Of a DNA stretch of 64,000 nucleotides, positions 45,303 through 54,907 are shown piece after piece. Made by a program: the position numbers and the translations under genes. Source of the stretch: Sphingomonas sp. 3P27F8. Lineage in GTDB: Bacteria; Pseudomonadota; Alphaproteobacteria; Sphingomonadales; Sphingomonadaceae. The notes beneath the pieces were generated by a model, which saw nothing but the letters and a program-made list of their open reading frames with translations, had not been told where the DNA came from and did no database searches. The stretch is taken from NCBI RefSeq assembly GCF_005502745.1, contig NZ_SCNL01000009.1:115513-179512 (forward strand), read 5' to 3'. The first letter of the stretch is position 1. Every line of letters begins with the position of its first letter.

Positions 45303-48209
45303 TCAGCGCGGTTTTATCCCGTTGAACCACGCGCCGGAAATCAGCTCGCCAAGTCGCCGGGATATCGCCCCGGCGGCAAAGGGCTTCTGGATCACCGCAT
45401 CGTCACCGACATGGGCCAGCGCGCGCAGATCGGCATAGCCGGTGACGAACAGCACCGGCAGGCCCGGCCGCAGCCCGCGCGCCTGGGCGGCGAATTCCGC
45501 GCCGTTCATGCCGGGCATCGCGAAATCGACCACGGCGCCGTCGAGCGCGATGTCCCGCTCCACCACGCTCAGCGCGCGCATGCCATCCGCCGCCTCGATC
45601 ACGACTGCGCCGGCGTCGCGCAATTCCTGCGCCGTCACCGCGCGGACATGATCGTCGTCGTCGAGCACCAGCACAGTGCGGCCGGCGATAGAGACTTCGC
45701 CAGTCGTCAGCGATTCGGTCGCCTGCGGATGATGATCCGTCATCGCGCGTGGCAGGTACACGGTGACAGTCGTCCCCTTCCCGGGGGCCGTCTCGATATT
45801 GATCCCGCCGCCCGACTGTTTGACGAAGCCGTAGACCTGCGCCAGCCCGAGCCCCGAGCCCTTGCCCACTTCCTTGGTGGTGAAGAACGGCTCGAACACC
45901 CGCGCGCGCACCGCTTCGGTCATTCCCTCGCCCGTATCGGCGACCGACACCATCACATAGTCGCCAGCGCGCGGCGCATCGGGTGACACAGGCTCACCCA
46001 ATGTGACATTCGCGGTGGTGACGCCGAGTTTGCCGCCGGCGGCGCCCATCGCATCGCGGGCGTTGATGGCAAGATTGAGCACCACCAGCTCGAATTGCGT
46101 GGGATCGACGAAAGCCTGCCACAAATCGGGCGCCAGCCGCGCGTCGATCGTGATCGCGCGACCGAGCGTGCTTTCCATCAACGGGCGCATCCCGACTATC
46201 GACGCATTGAGTTCGACTGCCTTGGCCTCCAGCCGCTGGCGGCGCGAGAAGGCGAGCAACTGCGCCGTCAGCGCGGCGCCGCGTTCGGCCGCCATCCTCA
46301 CATGCTCCAGCCGCTGGCGGGTGCGCGCGTCGCCTGCCTCGCCAAGCGTGCGCTCCAGCATCGCAACATTGCCGAGCACGACGGTGAGCAGATTGTTGAA
46401 ATCATGCGCGACGCCAGAGGTGAGCTGACCCACCGCCTCCAGCCGCTGCATCTGGTGAAGCGTCGCCTCGACCCGCTCGCGCTCGGCGATTTCCTTGAAC
46501 AGTTCGCGGGTGCGTTCGGCCACCCGGCGCTCGGACGCCTCCCCCGCGAGATGCGCCTCGCTCACGTCGACCGCGCAGCAGATGAACCCGCGATACACGC
46601 CGTCGATGATGCGCGGCCTGGCTTCGGCATGCACCCAGCGTGGCTCGCCGTTCGGCCCCATCAGCCGCAGATCGCCGCCCATCGGTGCGCGCGATTCATG
46701 CACCCGCGCGCGAACGATCCCGAGCGCCTTGCGATCCTCCGGCAGGTACAACCGGGTCCAGCCCTCCCGGATAACCTCAGCGGGCGCCACGCCCAGGAAG
46801 GTTTCGAAGAACTGGTTCGCGAAGATGATCTCGCCCTGTTCGTTTGTCTGCCAGATCAATGCCGGCAGCGAATCCGAAAGGTCGCGGAACCGTGTCTCGC
46901 TCTCGCGCAACGCCTCGCGCTCGTGACGACGACGGGAGATGTCGATCACCGTCCCCGCCGCGCGGACACACTCGTCGTTCTCGAAAATGCCGCGCCCTGT
47001 CGCCGCGAACCAGCGCGTCTCGCCATTGTCGGCACGTATCGCGCGAAACTCGATATCGATCGGTGCGCGGCGTGCCGGATCGACCGCCGCCGCCAGACTG
47101 GTGCGCACCATCCCGATATCCTCCGGGTGAAGCAGCGCATAATATTGATCGAGCGTCAGTTCACGATCGGGCGGCAACCCATACATCGCCTTCGCCCGAT
47201 CTGACCATATGCCGCGACGGGATCGCACGTGAATATCCCATATGCCGATCTCGGCCGCCTCCGTCGCCAGTTCCAGCGATTCGCGGCTCAAGGCCAGCGC
47301 GCGTTCGGCACTGTACCGGTCGGTGACATCGGCGCCCTGCACGAATATGCCGCTGACCGCGCCGGTCGCATCCCTGATGGGATGAAAGAGAAAATCGAGA
47401 TGGCGGGTTTCCGGCTCGGTATCGGGGTGTCGCCGGAGCAACGCGGTCGCGCCGTTCTCGCGATGCGGCTTGCCCGCGGTCCGTACCGCGTTGAGCAGAC
47501 GCCAATATCCTTGCTGCTCGATCTCCGGCAGCACCTCGTGCGCTGCACGGCCGATGATCCCGCCGGGCCGCTCCCCGATCAGTTCGCGAAAGGCCTGATT
47601 GGCGTGCTCGATCACGTGATCCGGGCCGCGCAGCACGACGATGAAGCCCGGCGCATCCTCGAACAACTGTGACAAGCGCTGCTTCTCGTCAGTCAGGGTT
47701 CGTTCCGCCCGCACGCGCTCGGTCGTCTCCGAGACGATGCACATCACCCCGCCGATCGCGCCATCGTCCAGCCGGATCGCGGAATAGGAAACGTCGAAGA
47801 ACACTTCCTCGTCGAACCCCGCGCGATCGGTATGGAAAGGGCGGTTGCGCGCATTAAAGGTTTCGCCGGTGGTGCGCACATGATCGAGCAGCGGCGCCAG
47901 ATCATCCCAAAGCTCACCCCAGGTTTCGCGCGCCCGACGGCCAAGCGCGCCCGGGTGCTTGTCCCCGATCGTCGGGGCATAGGCGTCGTTGTAGAGCGCG
48001 ACATGCTCCGCCCCCCAGAACAGCACGATCTCGGAAGCGGCGGGAAGTATCAGGCTGACGGCGTTGACCAGCGCGGACGGCCACTGATCGATCGGCCCCA
48101 GCGGCGAATCCGACCAATCCTTCGCCAGTATCAGCGCGCCCAGCGCCCCGCCACCGGCGAACTGGCGCGCAACCTCACGCACGTTGTTGGCCGGGCCGTC
48201 CATCACCAT
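45303..48209 (-). CDS. Hybrid sensor histidine kinase with four PAS-like domains and a receiver
   Basis: Soluble hybrid kinase of about 968 residues, no membrane segment. In order: four PAS-like domains at about 38-161, 184-296, 314-426 and 441-553, then a coiled segment. The HisKA box SGVAHDFNNLL follows with the phospho-His near residue 602, then the HATPase domain (NLAINARDAM, DTGEGM, GKGSGLGLAQVYGFVKQSGG). A C-terminal receiver has its phospho-Asp near residue 895 (VVDFAMPG). ATG 48209 is chosen; a TTG at 48266 would add 19 residues with no family support. No cognate response regulator gene is adjacent. It is divergent from nadE, 78 bp away. Confidence 0.92.
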   Translation of the reverse strand: MVMDGPANNVREVARQFAGGGALGALILAKDWSDSPLGPIDQWPSALVNAVSLILPAASEIVLFWGAEHVALYNDAYAPTIGDKHPGALGRRARETWGELWDDLAPLLDHVRTTGETFNARNRPFHTDRAGFDEEVFFDVSYSAIRLDDGAIGGVMCIVSETTERVRAERTLTDEKQRLSQLFEDAPGFIVVLRGPDHVIEHANQAFRELIGERPGGIIGRAAHEVLPEIEQQGYWRLLNAVRTAGKPHRENGATALLRRHPDTEPETRHLDFLFHPIRDATGAVSGIFVQGADVTDRYSAERALALSRESLELATEAAEIGIWDIHVRSRRGIWSDRAKAMYGLPPDRELTLDQYYALLHPEDIGMVRTSLAAAVDPARRAPIDIEFRAIRADNGETRWFAATGRGIFENDECVRAAGTVIDISRRRHEREALRESETRFRDLSDSLPALIWQTNEQGEIIFANQFFETFLGVAPAEVIREGWTRLYLPEDRKALGIVRARVHESRAPMGGDLRLMGPNGEPRWVHAEARPRIIDGVYRGFICCAVDVSEAHLAGEASERRVAERTRELFKEIAERERVEATLHQMQRLEAVGQLTSGVAHDFNNLLTVVLGNVAMLERTLGEAGDARTRQRLEHVRMAAERGAALTAQLLAFSRRQRLEAKAVELNASIVGMRPLMESTLGRAITIDARLAPDLWQAFVDPTQFELVVLNLAINARDAMGAAGGKLGVTTANVTLGEPVSPDAPRAGDYVMVSVADTGEGMTEAVRARVFEPFFTTKEVGKGSGLGLAQVYGFVKQSGGGINIETAPGKGTTVTVYLPRAMTDHHPQATESLTTGEVSIAGRTVLVLDDDDHVRAVTAQELRDAGAVVIEAADGMRALSVVERDIALDGAVVDFAMPGMNGAEFAAQARGLRPGLPVLFVTGYADLRALAHVGDDAVIQKPFAAGAISRRLGELISGAWFNGIKPR

Positions 48210-48287
48210 TATTACTATATCTTTCAGTTCGCCCCGCAAAGCCGGAACGATGGCATACCGGTGCAAAGCACGTTATCCGCGTAACGG

Positions 48288-50330
48288 ATGAAGCCAGCGT
48301 TCCGTTCAATCCACGCCCATCGCCTGCTGCGTGTCGCGGCGGCCACCCCACGCGCCTCTGTCGGCGATGCTGCCGCCAATGCCGAAGCGACGATATTGCT
48401 CGCCCGCGAGGCGCATGATGCGGCAGTCGACCTGGTGGTGTTCCCGGAACTAAATCTCACCTCCTATGCAATCGACGACCTGCATTTGCAGACGGCGCAA
48501 CAGGCGGCCACTCTCGACGCGATCGCCAAGGTTACCGGGGCGACTCGCGATCTGCGCCCGGTGCTGCTGGTGGGCGCGGCGCTGGCGAGGAACGGGCGGC
48601 TGTACAATTGCGCGGTCGCAATCGCGCGCGGGCGCGTGCTGGGCGTCGTGCCCAAGACGTTTCTGCCCAATTACCGCGAATATTACGAAAAGCGCTGGTT
48701 CGCCAGCGGCGCAGGGCTCACCGGGCTGACGATCTCAGTCGGCGATGAGGAGGTGCCGTTCGGCACCGACCTGATCTTCGCCGCGAGCGATCTGCCGCAA
48801 TTCGTCTTCCATGCCGAGATCTGCGAGGATTATTGGGCGCCGACGCCGCCCTCCACGCTGGGCGCGCTGGCGGGCGCGCTGGTGTGCTGTAACCTTTCCG
48901 CATCGAACGTCACGATCGGCAAGGCGCGCGAGCGGGCTATGCTGTCGGCGGCGCAATCGGCGCGCGCAACCTGTGCCTATGTCTTTTCGGCGGCGGGATC
49001 GGGGGAGAGCACCACCGATCTCGCGTGGGACGGCCAGGGCACGATTCACGAGCTGGGCGAGATGCTTGCGGAATCCACGCGGTTCGGGGGCGGCCCCGAA
49101 CTCTGCATCGCCGATGTCGATTGCGAGCGGCTGGAACAGGAACGCAGCCGCTTCGGCACATTCAACGACGCCGCCGCGCTCGCCGGCCATCCGGAGGCGC
49201 GGTTCCGCCGCATCCCCTTCGCGCATCAGCCCGATTTTGCCGATATCGGCTTGCGGCGCGCCGTCCGGCGCTTCCCGTTCGTGCCCAATACCCCCGACAA
49301 GCTGGATGCCGACTGCTACGAAGCCTTCAACATTCAGGTGGAGGGGCTCGCGAAGCGGTTCGAGGCGACCGGCGCCAGGCGGCTGGTGATCGGCGTTTCG
49401 GGCGGCCTCGATTCGACGCATGCGCTGATCGTCGCGGCAAAGGTGCTCGATCGGCTCGGGCGGCCGCGCGCGGATATCCTGGGCATCACCATGCCCGGCT
49501 TCGCGACCAGCGACGCGACGAAGGCCAATGCGTGGAAGCTGATGCAGGCGCTGGGGGTGACGGCGGAGGAGATCGACATCCGCCCCGCCGCGCGCCGGAT
49601 GCTGGAAGACATGCGTCACCCGTTCGCCAACGGTGAACCCGCCTACGACGTGACGTTCGAGAATGTGCAGGCCGGCTTGCGCACGGATTATCTGTTCCGT
49701 CTCGCCAATCAGCGCGACGGCATCGTCGTCGGCACGGGCGACCTTTCCGAACTGGCGCTGGGTTGGTGCACCTATGGCGTGGGTGACCAGATGAGCCATT
49801 ACGGCGTTAACGCCGGCGTGCCCAAAACGCTGATCCAGTTTCTGATCCGCTGGTGCATCGCGACCGATCAATATGATCGTGCGACCGATGCGGTACTGGA
49901 AGATATCCTCGCAACCGAGATCAGCCCCGAACTGGTGCCAGCCGGGGCGGATGGCGTGATCCAGAGCACGGAGGCACGGATCGGCCCCTATTCGCTCAAC
50001 GATTTCTTCGCGCATCACGTGATCCGCTATGGCCTTGCGCCGTCCAAGATCCTGTTCCTCGCATGGCACGCCTGGCGCGATGCCGAAGCCGGGCGCTGGC
50101 CGGAGGGCATGCCGGAGGCGGCGCGGGTCGCCTATGATCTCGATACGATCCGCGGCTGGCTCGAGAAATTCCTCACCCGCTTCTTCCGCACCAGTCAGTT
50201 CAAGCGATCGGCATTGCCGAACGGGCCGAAGGTTTCACCCGGCGGCGCGCTCAGCCCGCGTGGCGATTGGCGTGCGCCGAGCGACGGCACCGCCGCCGCG
50301 TGGCTCGCGGAGCTGGCACGGTGGGATTGA
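48288..50330 (+). CDS. nadE: Glutamine-dependent NAD+ synthetase
   Basis: Last step of NAD biosynthesis: amidation of nicotinic acid adenine dinucleotide using glutamine-derived ammonia. The N-terminal nitrilase-type glutaminase (residues 1-300) has the triad Glu in VVFPELNLTSY, Lys in VVPKTFLPN and Cys near residue 178 in AEICEDYW. The C-terminal synthetase has the PP-loop SGGLDSTHAL near residue 370, and GTGDLSELALGWCTYG later. The 680-residue length is that of the two-domain form. It ends 10 bp from the convergent M19 dipeptidase gene. Confidence 0.97.
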   Translation: MKPAFRSIHAHRLLRVAAATPRASVGDAAANAEATILLAREAHDAAVDLVVFPELNLTSYAIDDLHLQTAQQAATLDAIAKVTGATRDLRPVLLVGAALARNGRLYNCAVAIARGRVLGVVPKTFLPNYREYYEKRWFASGAGLTGLTISVGDEEVPFGTDLIFAASDLPQFVFHAEICEDYWAPTPPSTLGALAGALVCCNLSASNVTIGKARERAMLSAAQSARATCAYVFSAAGSGESTTDLAWDGQGTIHELGEMLAESTRFGGGPELCIADVDCERLEQERSRFGTFNDAAALAGHPEARFRRIPFAHQPDFADIGLRRAVRRFPFVPNTPDKLDADCYEAFNIQVEGLAKRFEATGARRLVIGVSGGLDSTHALIVAAKVLDRLGRPRADILGITMPGFATSDATKANAWKLMQALGVTAEEIDIRPAARRMLEDMRHPFANGEPAYDVTFENVQAGLRTDYLFRLANQRDGIVVGTGDLSELALGWCTYGVGDQMSHYGVNAGVPKTLIQFLIRWCIATDQYDRATDAVLEDILATEISPELVPAGADGVIQSTEARIGPYSLNDFFAHHVIRYGLAPSKILFLAWHAWRDAEAGRWPEGMPEAARVAYDLDTIRGWLEKFLTRFFRTSQFKRSALPNGPKVSPGGALSPRGDWRAPSDGTAAAWLAELARWD

Positions 50331-50340
50331 GGCGCGCGCG

Positions 50341-51456
50341 TCAGCCGGCAGTCCATGTCTCGGCGAACACCCGCTGAAAGTTCGTACCGAGTATCTTCTC
50401 GATCGCGGCGCTGCGCACGCCGCGCTTGGCCAGCGCGCGGGCGATGACCTCCATCCTGTCAGCGCGATTGAGCCCCTCCACGAATGGCGGCGGCCCCTCA
50501 CCCGGCGCACCCACGCCTGATGCCTTGCGGCGTGCGATATCCGCGTTCCACATCTTCATGTTCGCCGGCGAGGTATCGAAACGGCCCACCAGCGCGTCGC
50601 TGCCGATCCCCACATGGTCCTCGCCCGCAACCTTTAAGGCATGCGTCAGGTGCGCCAGATAATCGTCGAGGGACTGCTGCTTCCGCCCGCCCGCGATAAA
50701 CGAAAGTTCGTAGATGCCGATCACACCGCCACTGTTCGCCAGCGCGCGGATCAGGGCATCGGACTTGTTGCGCGGATGCGGATGCACCGCCCCGCACCCC
50801 GCATGGGTGACGAGCGTCGGCCGGCGAGAGGCGGCGATCGCCGCGAGGCTGGACGGTTCATCGCTGTGGCTCACGTCGATTGTGACGCCCTGCGCGTTCA
50901 TGCGCGCCACCGCCTGCCGCCCAAGTTCGGTCAGCCCGGTCGATTGCCTGGACAGGACGCCGGACGCGAATGGCGTGGTCACGTTATAGCTGAGCCCCAT
51001 CACCAGCACGCCCGAGGCGCGAAAGGCGTCGATCGCCTCGATCTTGCCTTCGAGCATGCTCGCACCCTCGAACGAATAGATGATCCCCACGCGCCCTGCC
51101 CGCTTCGCGGCGGCGATATCGCCCACGTCGCGGACCTTGACGAACAGATCCCTGTTGGCCGCGATCGCCGCGTCGAAGAACGCGATTTCCTCGATCGTAT
51201 CCGCGCGATTTGATCCCGAGCCGCCCAGTGTCGTCTTGAACGCGGTGATTCCGGACTGCCTGATCTCTTTTGCGTCCCTCGCCGGCAGCGGCTTGGTATC
51301 GCTGAACGGGCCGGCAAGATTACCGTTGAGAACGATCGCCTGGCGGTAGAGCCGGTCGGCCGGCGACGGCGCGGCCGCAGGTGATCGGGCCGCGGCGCGG
51401 AGTGCGGGCAATGCCATCATTCCCGCCAGCATCGATCGTCGACCGAAAGTCTGCAT
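50341..51456 (-). CDS. M19-family membrane dipeptidase, Tat-type signal
   Basis: Zinc-dependent dipeptidase of the renal dipeptidase family, 371 residues. The N-terminus QTFGRRSMLAGMMALPALRAA has a twin-arginine motif followed by a hydrophobic stretch, suggesting Tat export. M19 marks are IIYSFEGASMLEG, VMGLSYNVTTPFASG, IDVSHSDEPSSLAAI, VTHAGCGAVHPHPRN and HVGIGSDALVG. The acidic and His residues there supply the metal site. It may recycle peptides or act on D-amino-acid dipeptides; the substrate is not known. It converges with nadE. Confidence 0.93.
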   Translation of the reverse strand: MQTFGRRSMLAGMMALPALRAAARSPAAAPSPADRLYRQAIVLNGNLAGPFSDTKPLPARDAKEIRQSGITAFKTTLGGSGSNRADTIEEIAFFDAAIAANRDLFVKVRDVGDIAAAKRAGRVGIIYSFEGASMLEGKIEAIDAFRASGVLVMGLSYNVTTPFASGVLSRQSTGLTELGRQAVARMNAQGVTIDVSHSDEPSSLAAIAASRRPTLVTHAGCGAVHPHPRNKSDALIRALANSGGVIGIYELSFIAGGRKQQSLDDYLAHLTHALKVAGEDHVGIGSDALVGRFDTSPANMKMWNADIARRKASGVGAPGEGPPPFVEGLNRADRMEVIARALAKRGVRSAAIEKILGTNFQRVFAETWTAG

Positions 51457-51508
51457 TTATCGCCCCCGCTGTGAAAGCCCGTTCATAGCGCGCCGTGCCA
51501 GGATCGCG

Positions 51509-52300
51509 CTACTGCCCCTTGAACGCAGGTGCCCGCTTTTCGAGGAAAGAGGCCATGCCCTCGCGAAAATCCTCGGAGCGAAACAGCGGCAGCAATTGCA
51601 GATAGACGTGCTGGACATGCGTGTCGAACGGCTCGTCCAGCCCCATGCGCATCATCCGCTTTGCCGCCTGCACCGCGAGCGGCGCGTTGGCGGCGATCTC
51701 CGACGCCAGCGCACGCGCAACGGCGGCCACCTCGACGGCCGGCACGATACGGTTGACCAGCCCCTCGGCAAGACATTCCGCCGCGCCGAGCGTGCGCCCG
51801 GTAAACACGATTTCCGCCGCCTTCGCCCAACCGAGCATGCGCGGAAGGAACCACGTGCCGCCGGATTCCGGCAGCACGCCACGCTTCACGAAGGCCGGTG
51901 CCAGCTTCGCGTCCTCCGCCATCACACGGATGTCGCAGCCGAGTGCGAGGTCCATGCCATAGCCCGCCGCCGATCCGTTCAGCGCGCAGATCACCGGCTT
52001 GTCCATCGCGAACAAGACAGTGGGCGGTGTGTTGCGCAGGTCGATCGTCGCGCCGAACGTGGCGGAGGAAGAGCCGATCCCCTCGGCGCTGGACGCCGCG
52101 TTGAGATCGAGCCCGGCGCAAAAGGCGCGGCCGGTGCCGGTCAGCACCACGACGCGCGCCTCCTGATCGCTGTTGGCGCGTACCAGCAATGCGGTCAGTT
52201 CGTCCAGCATCGGACCGGAGATGGTGTTCATCCGCTCGGGTCGATCGAGCGTGATCGTGGCGATGCCGTCCGCCACTTCATATCGTACATCCGCCATCAT
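51509..52300 (-). CDS. Enoyl-CoA hydratase/isomerase family protein
   Basis: Crotonase-fold enzyme of 263 residues. The oxyanion-hole loop VLTGTGRAFCAGLDL and the second loop ALNGSAAGYGMDLALGCDIR are intact. GVLPESGGTWFLPRMLG provides the conserved Glu of hydratases, and FLEKRAPAFKGQ is the usual end. It may act in beta-oxidation, or on a short-chain CoA ester; the specificity is not evident. The start at 52300 overlaps the upstream flavin oxidoreductase stop (ATGA), so the two are coupled. A second ATG three bases on is an alternative. Confidence 0.92.
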   Translation of the reverse strand: MMADVRYEVADGIATITLDRPERMNTISGPMLDELTALLVRANSDQEARVVVLTGTGRAFCAGLDLNAASSAEGIGSSSATFGATIDLRNTPPTVLFAMDKPVICALNGSAAGYGMDLALGCDIRVMAEDAKLAPAFVKRGVLPESGGTWFLPRMLGWAKAAEIVFTGRTLGAAECLAEGLVNRIVPAVEVAAVARALASEIAANAPLAVQAAKRMMRMGLDEPFDTHVQHVYLQLLPLFRSEDFREGMASFLEKRAPAFKGQ

Positions 52301-53232
52301 AAGCCTCCCGCCATGTGCGTTACCGTTGCTGCATAATCCCGCATCGTTTCGTCGAGGATCTGCGCGACCGGCTTCACATCGTGGATCCGGCCAGCGACCT
52401 GCCCGGTCAGCGCGATGCCCGCTTCCAGATCGCCCTCGAAATAGACGCGCCGCGTATCTGCGAACTCACCGAAGATATTGACCGAGCCCTCCGCCGCGAT
52501 CCGGGCCGAGCGCGCGGTGCGGAGCGCGCGGAGCGCCGGCCCCGGCCCCTTGCGATTGAGGAATACGGTGTCGGTCGCGTCGGCGTGAACGATCGCCTGC
52601 TTCCAGTTCTCGTGCACCGGGCTTTCGGAGGCGGTGAGGATGCGCGTGCCCATCAGCACGCCCTCCGCGCCGAGCGCGAAGGCCGCCGCCATCGTCTTGC
52701 CGTCCATGATGCCCCCCGCGGCCACCACGGGCACGTTCACGGCTTCCGCCACCTGCGGCACGAGGACCATCGTCGATACGTCCTTCGGGTTCTTGAAGCC
52801 GCCGCCCTCGCCGCCCTCGACGATCAGTCCGTCCACCCCGGCCTCCACGGCGCGCAGCGCGCCGGCGAGATTGGGGACGACGTGAAACACCGTCAGCCCG
52901 GCATCCTTGAGCATCGCGGTATATTTCATCGGATCCCCGGCCGAGGTGGTGACGAACTTCACCCCCTGATCGATCACGAAACGAATGATATCGGGATCGC
53001 GGACGAATGCCTGAGCCACGTTCACGCCGAACGGCTTGTCGGTAAGCTGGCGCATCTTGAGGATCTCCTCGCGCACGGCGTCAAGCTCGCCCGAGGATGT
53101 CTCGATGATCCCCATGCCCCCGGCATTCGAAACTGCCGAGGAAAGCTGGGCGCGGGCGATCCAGCCCATCGCCGCCTGGATGATCGGCTTTTCGATCCCC
53201 AACATCTCCGTGACGCGCGTCTTCACCGCCAT
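52297..53232 (-). CDS. FMN-dependent nitronate monooxygenase/enoyl reductase-like protein
   Basis: TIM-barrel flavoprotein of the nitronate monooxygenase (2-nitropropane dioxygenase)/FabK family, 311 residues. Family marks are IIQAAMGWIARAQLSSAVSNAGGMG, VEGGEGGGFKN and the FMN-phosphate loop AAGGIMDGKTMAAAFALGAEGVLMGTRI. The DELx and His used by true NMOs are not clear to me, so the activity is not assigned. ATG 53232 starts just before the barrel; upstream in-frame codons run through an unlikely basic leader. It is coupled to the enoyl-CoA hydratase gene. A strong hairpin separates it from gcvPB. Confidence 0.88.
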   Translation of the reverse strand: MAVKTRVTEMLGIEKPIIQAAMGWIARAQLSSAVSNAGGMGIIETSSGELDAVREEILKMRQLTDKPFGVNVAQAFVRDPDIIRFVIDQGVKFVTTSAGDPMKYTAMLKDAGLTVFHVVPNLAGALRAVEAGVDGLIVEGGEGGGFKNPKDVSTMVLVPQVAEAVNVPVVAAGGIMDGKTMAAAFALGAEGVLMGTRILTASESPVHENWKQAIVHADATDTVFLNRKGPGPALRALRTARSARIAAEGSVNIFGEFADTRRVYFEGDLEAGIALTGQVAGRIHDVKPVAQILDETMRDYAATVTHMAGGL

Positions 53233-53287
53233 GCGGCGCACTCCTCTCCGCCTGTTTTCGAAGAACGGGTTGGCATGAAGCGCACGG

Positions 53288-53316
53288 CGGCGCCAGCCCG
53301 AAACGAGCCGGCGCCG
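53288..53316 (-). other. Long hairpin between gcvPB and the flavin oxidoreductase gene
   Basis: The arms CGGCGCCAGCCCG (53288-53300) and CGAGCCGGCGCCG (53304-53316) pair over 13 bp with two mismatches and a 3-base loop. It begins 14 bp after the gcvPB stop codon on the minus strand. No U-run follows, so it is not a canonical terminator; it may weaken read-through or protect the upstream mRNA. Confidence 0.5.
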
Positions 53317-53329
53317 AAACACGGGTATG

Positions 53330-54907
53330 TTATTCGGCGGCCTCTGCCGTCGCCACAGGCTCCTGCCACACCAGCTTCGGCTTGCGTGCCGCGAGCGTTT
53401 CGTCGAGCCGGCTGCGCGGGGCGAAATGCGGCGCGGTGCGCAGCGAGGGATCGCCCGCGCGCGCGCGCTCCGCCACCGAGCGCAGCGCCCCGATAAACTG
53501 ATCGAGCGCTGCCTTGCTCTCCGTCTCGGTCGGCTCGATCAGCATGGCGCCATGAACGACGAGCGGAAAATACATCGTCATCGGATGGAAGCCCTCGTCG
53601 ATCAGCGCCTTCGCGACGTCGATCGTGGAATAGCCCTCCGCGAAGCCCGCATCGGAAAAGATCGCCTCGTGCATGCACGGGCCGGAAGCGGCGAACGGCG
53701 CGTCGAGCACGTCGCTCAGGCTGCGAAGGACATAATTGGCGTTGAGAACGGCATCTTCGGCGACCTGGCGCAAGCCATCCGCTCCGTGGCTGAGAATATA
53801 GGTCAGCGCGCGCGTGAACATGCCCATCTGGCCATGGAAGGCAGTCATCCGGCCGAAACTGTCCGGGTGCCTCTCCTCGACCGTCTCCTCCTCCACCAGC
53901 GTGATATGGCCGTCGCCGTATCGCTCGGTGAACGGCAGCGGGCCGAACGGGCTAAGCGCTTCGGACAATACGACCGGGCCGGAGCCGGGGCCGCCGCCGC
54001 CATGCGGGGTGGAGAAGGTCTTGTGCAGATTGATATGCATCGCATCCACGCCCAGGTCGCCCGGGCGGACGCGCCCGACGATCGCGTTGAAGTTCGCGCC
54101 GTCGCAATAGACATAGCCGCCAGCGGCATGAACCGCGTCGCTGATCGTCTTCAGATCACGCTCGAACAGTCCGCAGGTGTTGGGGTTGGTAATCATCACC
54201 GCGGCGACATCGGGCCCGAGCCGCGCCTTCAGCGCTTCGGTATCGATCCGGCCGTCGGCGTTGGCGGGAATGTCCTCCACCGTGAACCCGGCGAAGGCAG
54301 CGGTCGCGGGATTGGTGCCATGTGCCGACTCCGGCACCAGCACCACCTTGCGATGCCCCTCGCCGCGCTTCTCAAGCGCCGCCTTGATGCACAGGATTCC
54401 GCAAAGTTCGCCGTGCGCGCCGGCCTTGGGCGACATGGCCACGCCATGCATCCCGGTCAGTTCGATCAGCCACACCGCAAGCTCGTTGATGACGCCGAGC
54501 GCGCCCTGCACGGTATCGACAGGCTGGAGTGGATGAACATCCGCGAACCCCGGCAGCCGCGCCATTTTCTCGTTGAGCCGGGGATTATGCTTCATCGTGC
54601 ACGAGCCGAGCGGAAACAGCCCAAGGTCGATCGCGTAATTCTGGCGGCTGAGGCGCGTGTAATGGCGCACCGTCTCGGGCTCGGACAAGCCGGGCAGCCC
54701 GATCGGCGCTGTGCGCGCGAGGCTGCCAAGCTTTGACGTGGTGCCGACGGGCGCCGCCACCTCCACGCCGGTCGTGCTGGTATCGCCGATCTCGAAGATC
54801 AGCGCCTCTTCCAGCATCAGCGCCTTGTTGCCGGTGAATGTCGGCGGCGCATCATTGCCCTTCGCTGGCGCGCTCGGACGCCAGCCGCTCTGGTTGATCG
54901 CGCTCAT
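53330..54907 (-). CDS. gcvPB: Glycine dehydrogenase (decarboxylating) subunit 2
   Basis: PLP subunit of the P-protein of the glycine cleavage system, 525 residues. The PLP lysine is in NLHKTFSTPHGGGGPGSGPV, the glycine-rich loop and cofactor region are HGTNPATAAFAGF and ITNPNTCGLFE, and the N-terminal YTRLSRQNYAIDLGLFPLGSCTMKHNPRLNE is typical. The P-protein is split in two here (gcvPA plus gcvPB), as in many bacteria. It overlaps gcvPA by 4 bp (ATGA) and works with T, H and L proteins to produce methylene-tetrahydrofolate. Confidence 0.97.
   Translation of the reverse strand: MSAINQSGWRPSAPAKGNDAPPTFTGNKALMLEEALIFEIGDTSTTGVEVAAPVGTTSKLGSLARTAPIGLPGLSEPETVRHYTRLSRQNYAIDLGLFPLGSCTMKHNPRLNEKMARLPGFADVHPLQPVDTVQGALGVINELAVWLIELTGMHGVAMSPKAGAHGELCGILCIKAALEKRGEGHRKVVLVPESAHGTNPATAAFAGFTVEDIPANADGRIDTEALKARLGPDVAAVMITNPNTCGLFERDLKTISDAVHAAGGYVYCDGANFNAIVGRVRPGDLGVDAMHINLHKTFSTPHGGGGPGSGPVVLSEALSPFGPLPFTERYGDGHITLVEEETVEERHPDSFGRMTAFHGQMGMFTRALTYILSHGADGLRQVAEDAVLNANYVLRSLSDVLDAPFAASGPCMHEAIFSDAGFAEGYSTIDVAKALIDEGFHPMTMYFPLVVHGAMLIEPTETESKAALDQFIGALRSVAERARAGDPSLRTAPHFAPRSRLDETLAARKPKLVWQEPVATAEAAE

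Noticed and set aside
48210..48266. 19-residue N-terminal extension of the histidine kinase from a TTG codon
   Set aside because: No conserved residues and no ribosome binding site; the ATG at 48209 is better placed.
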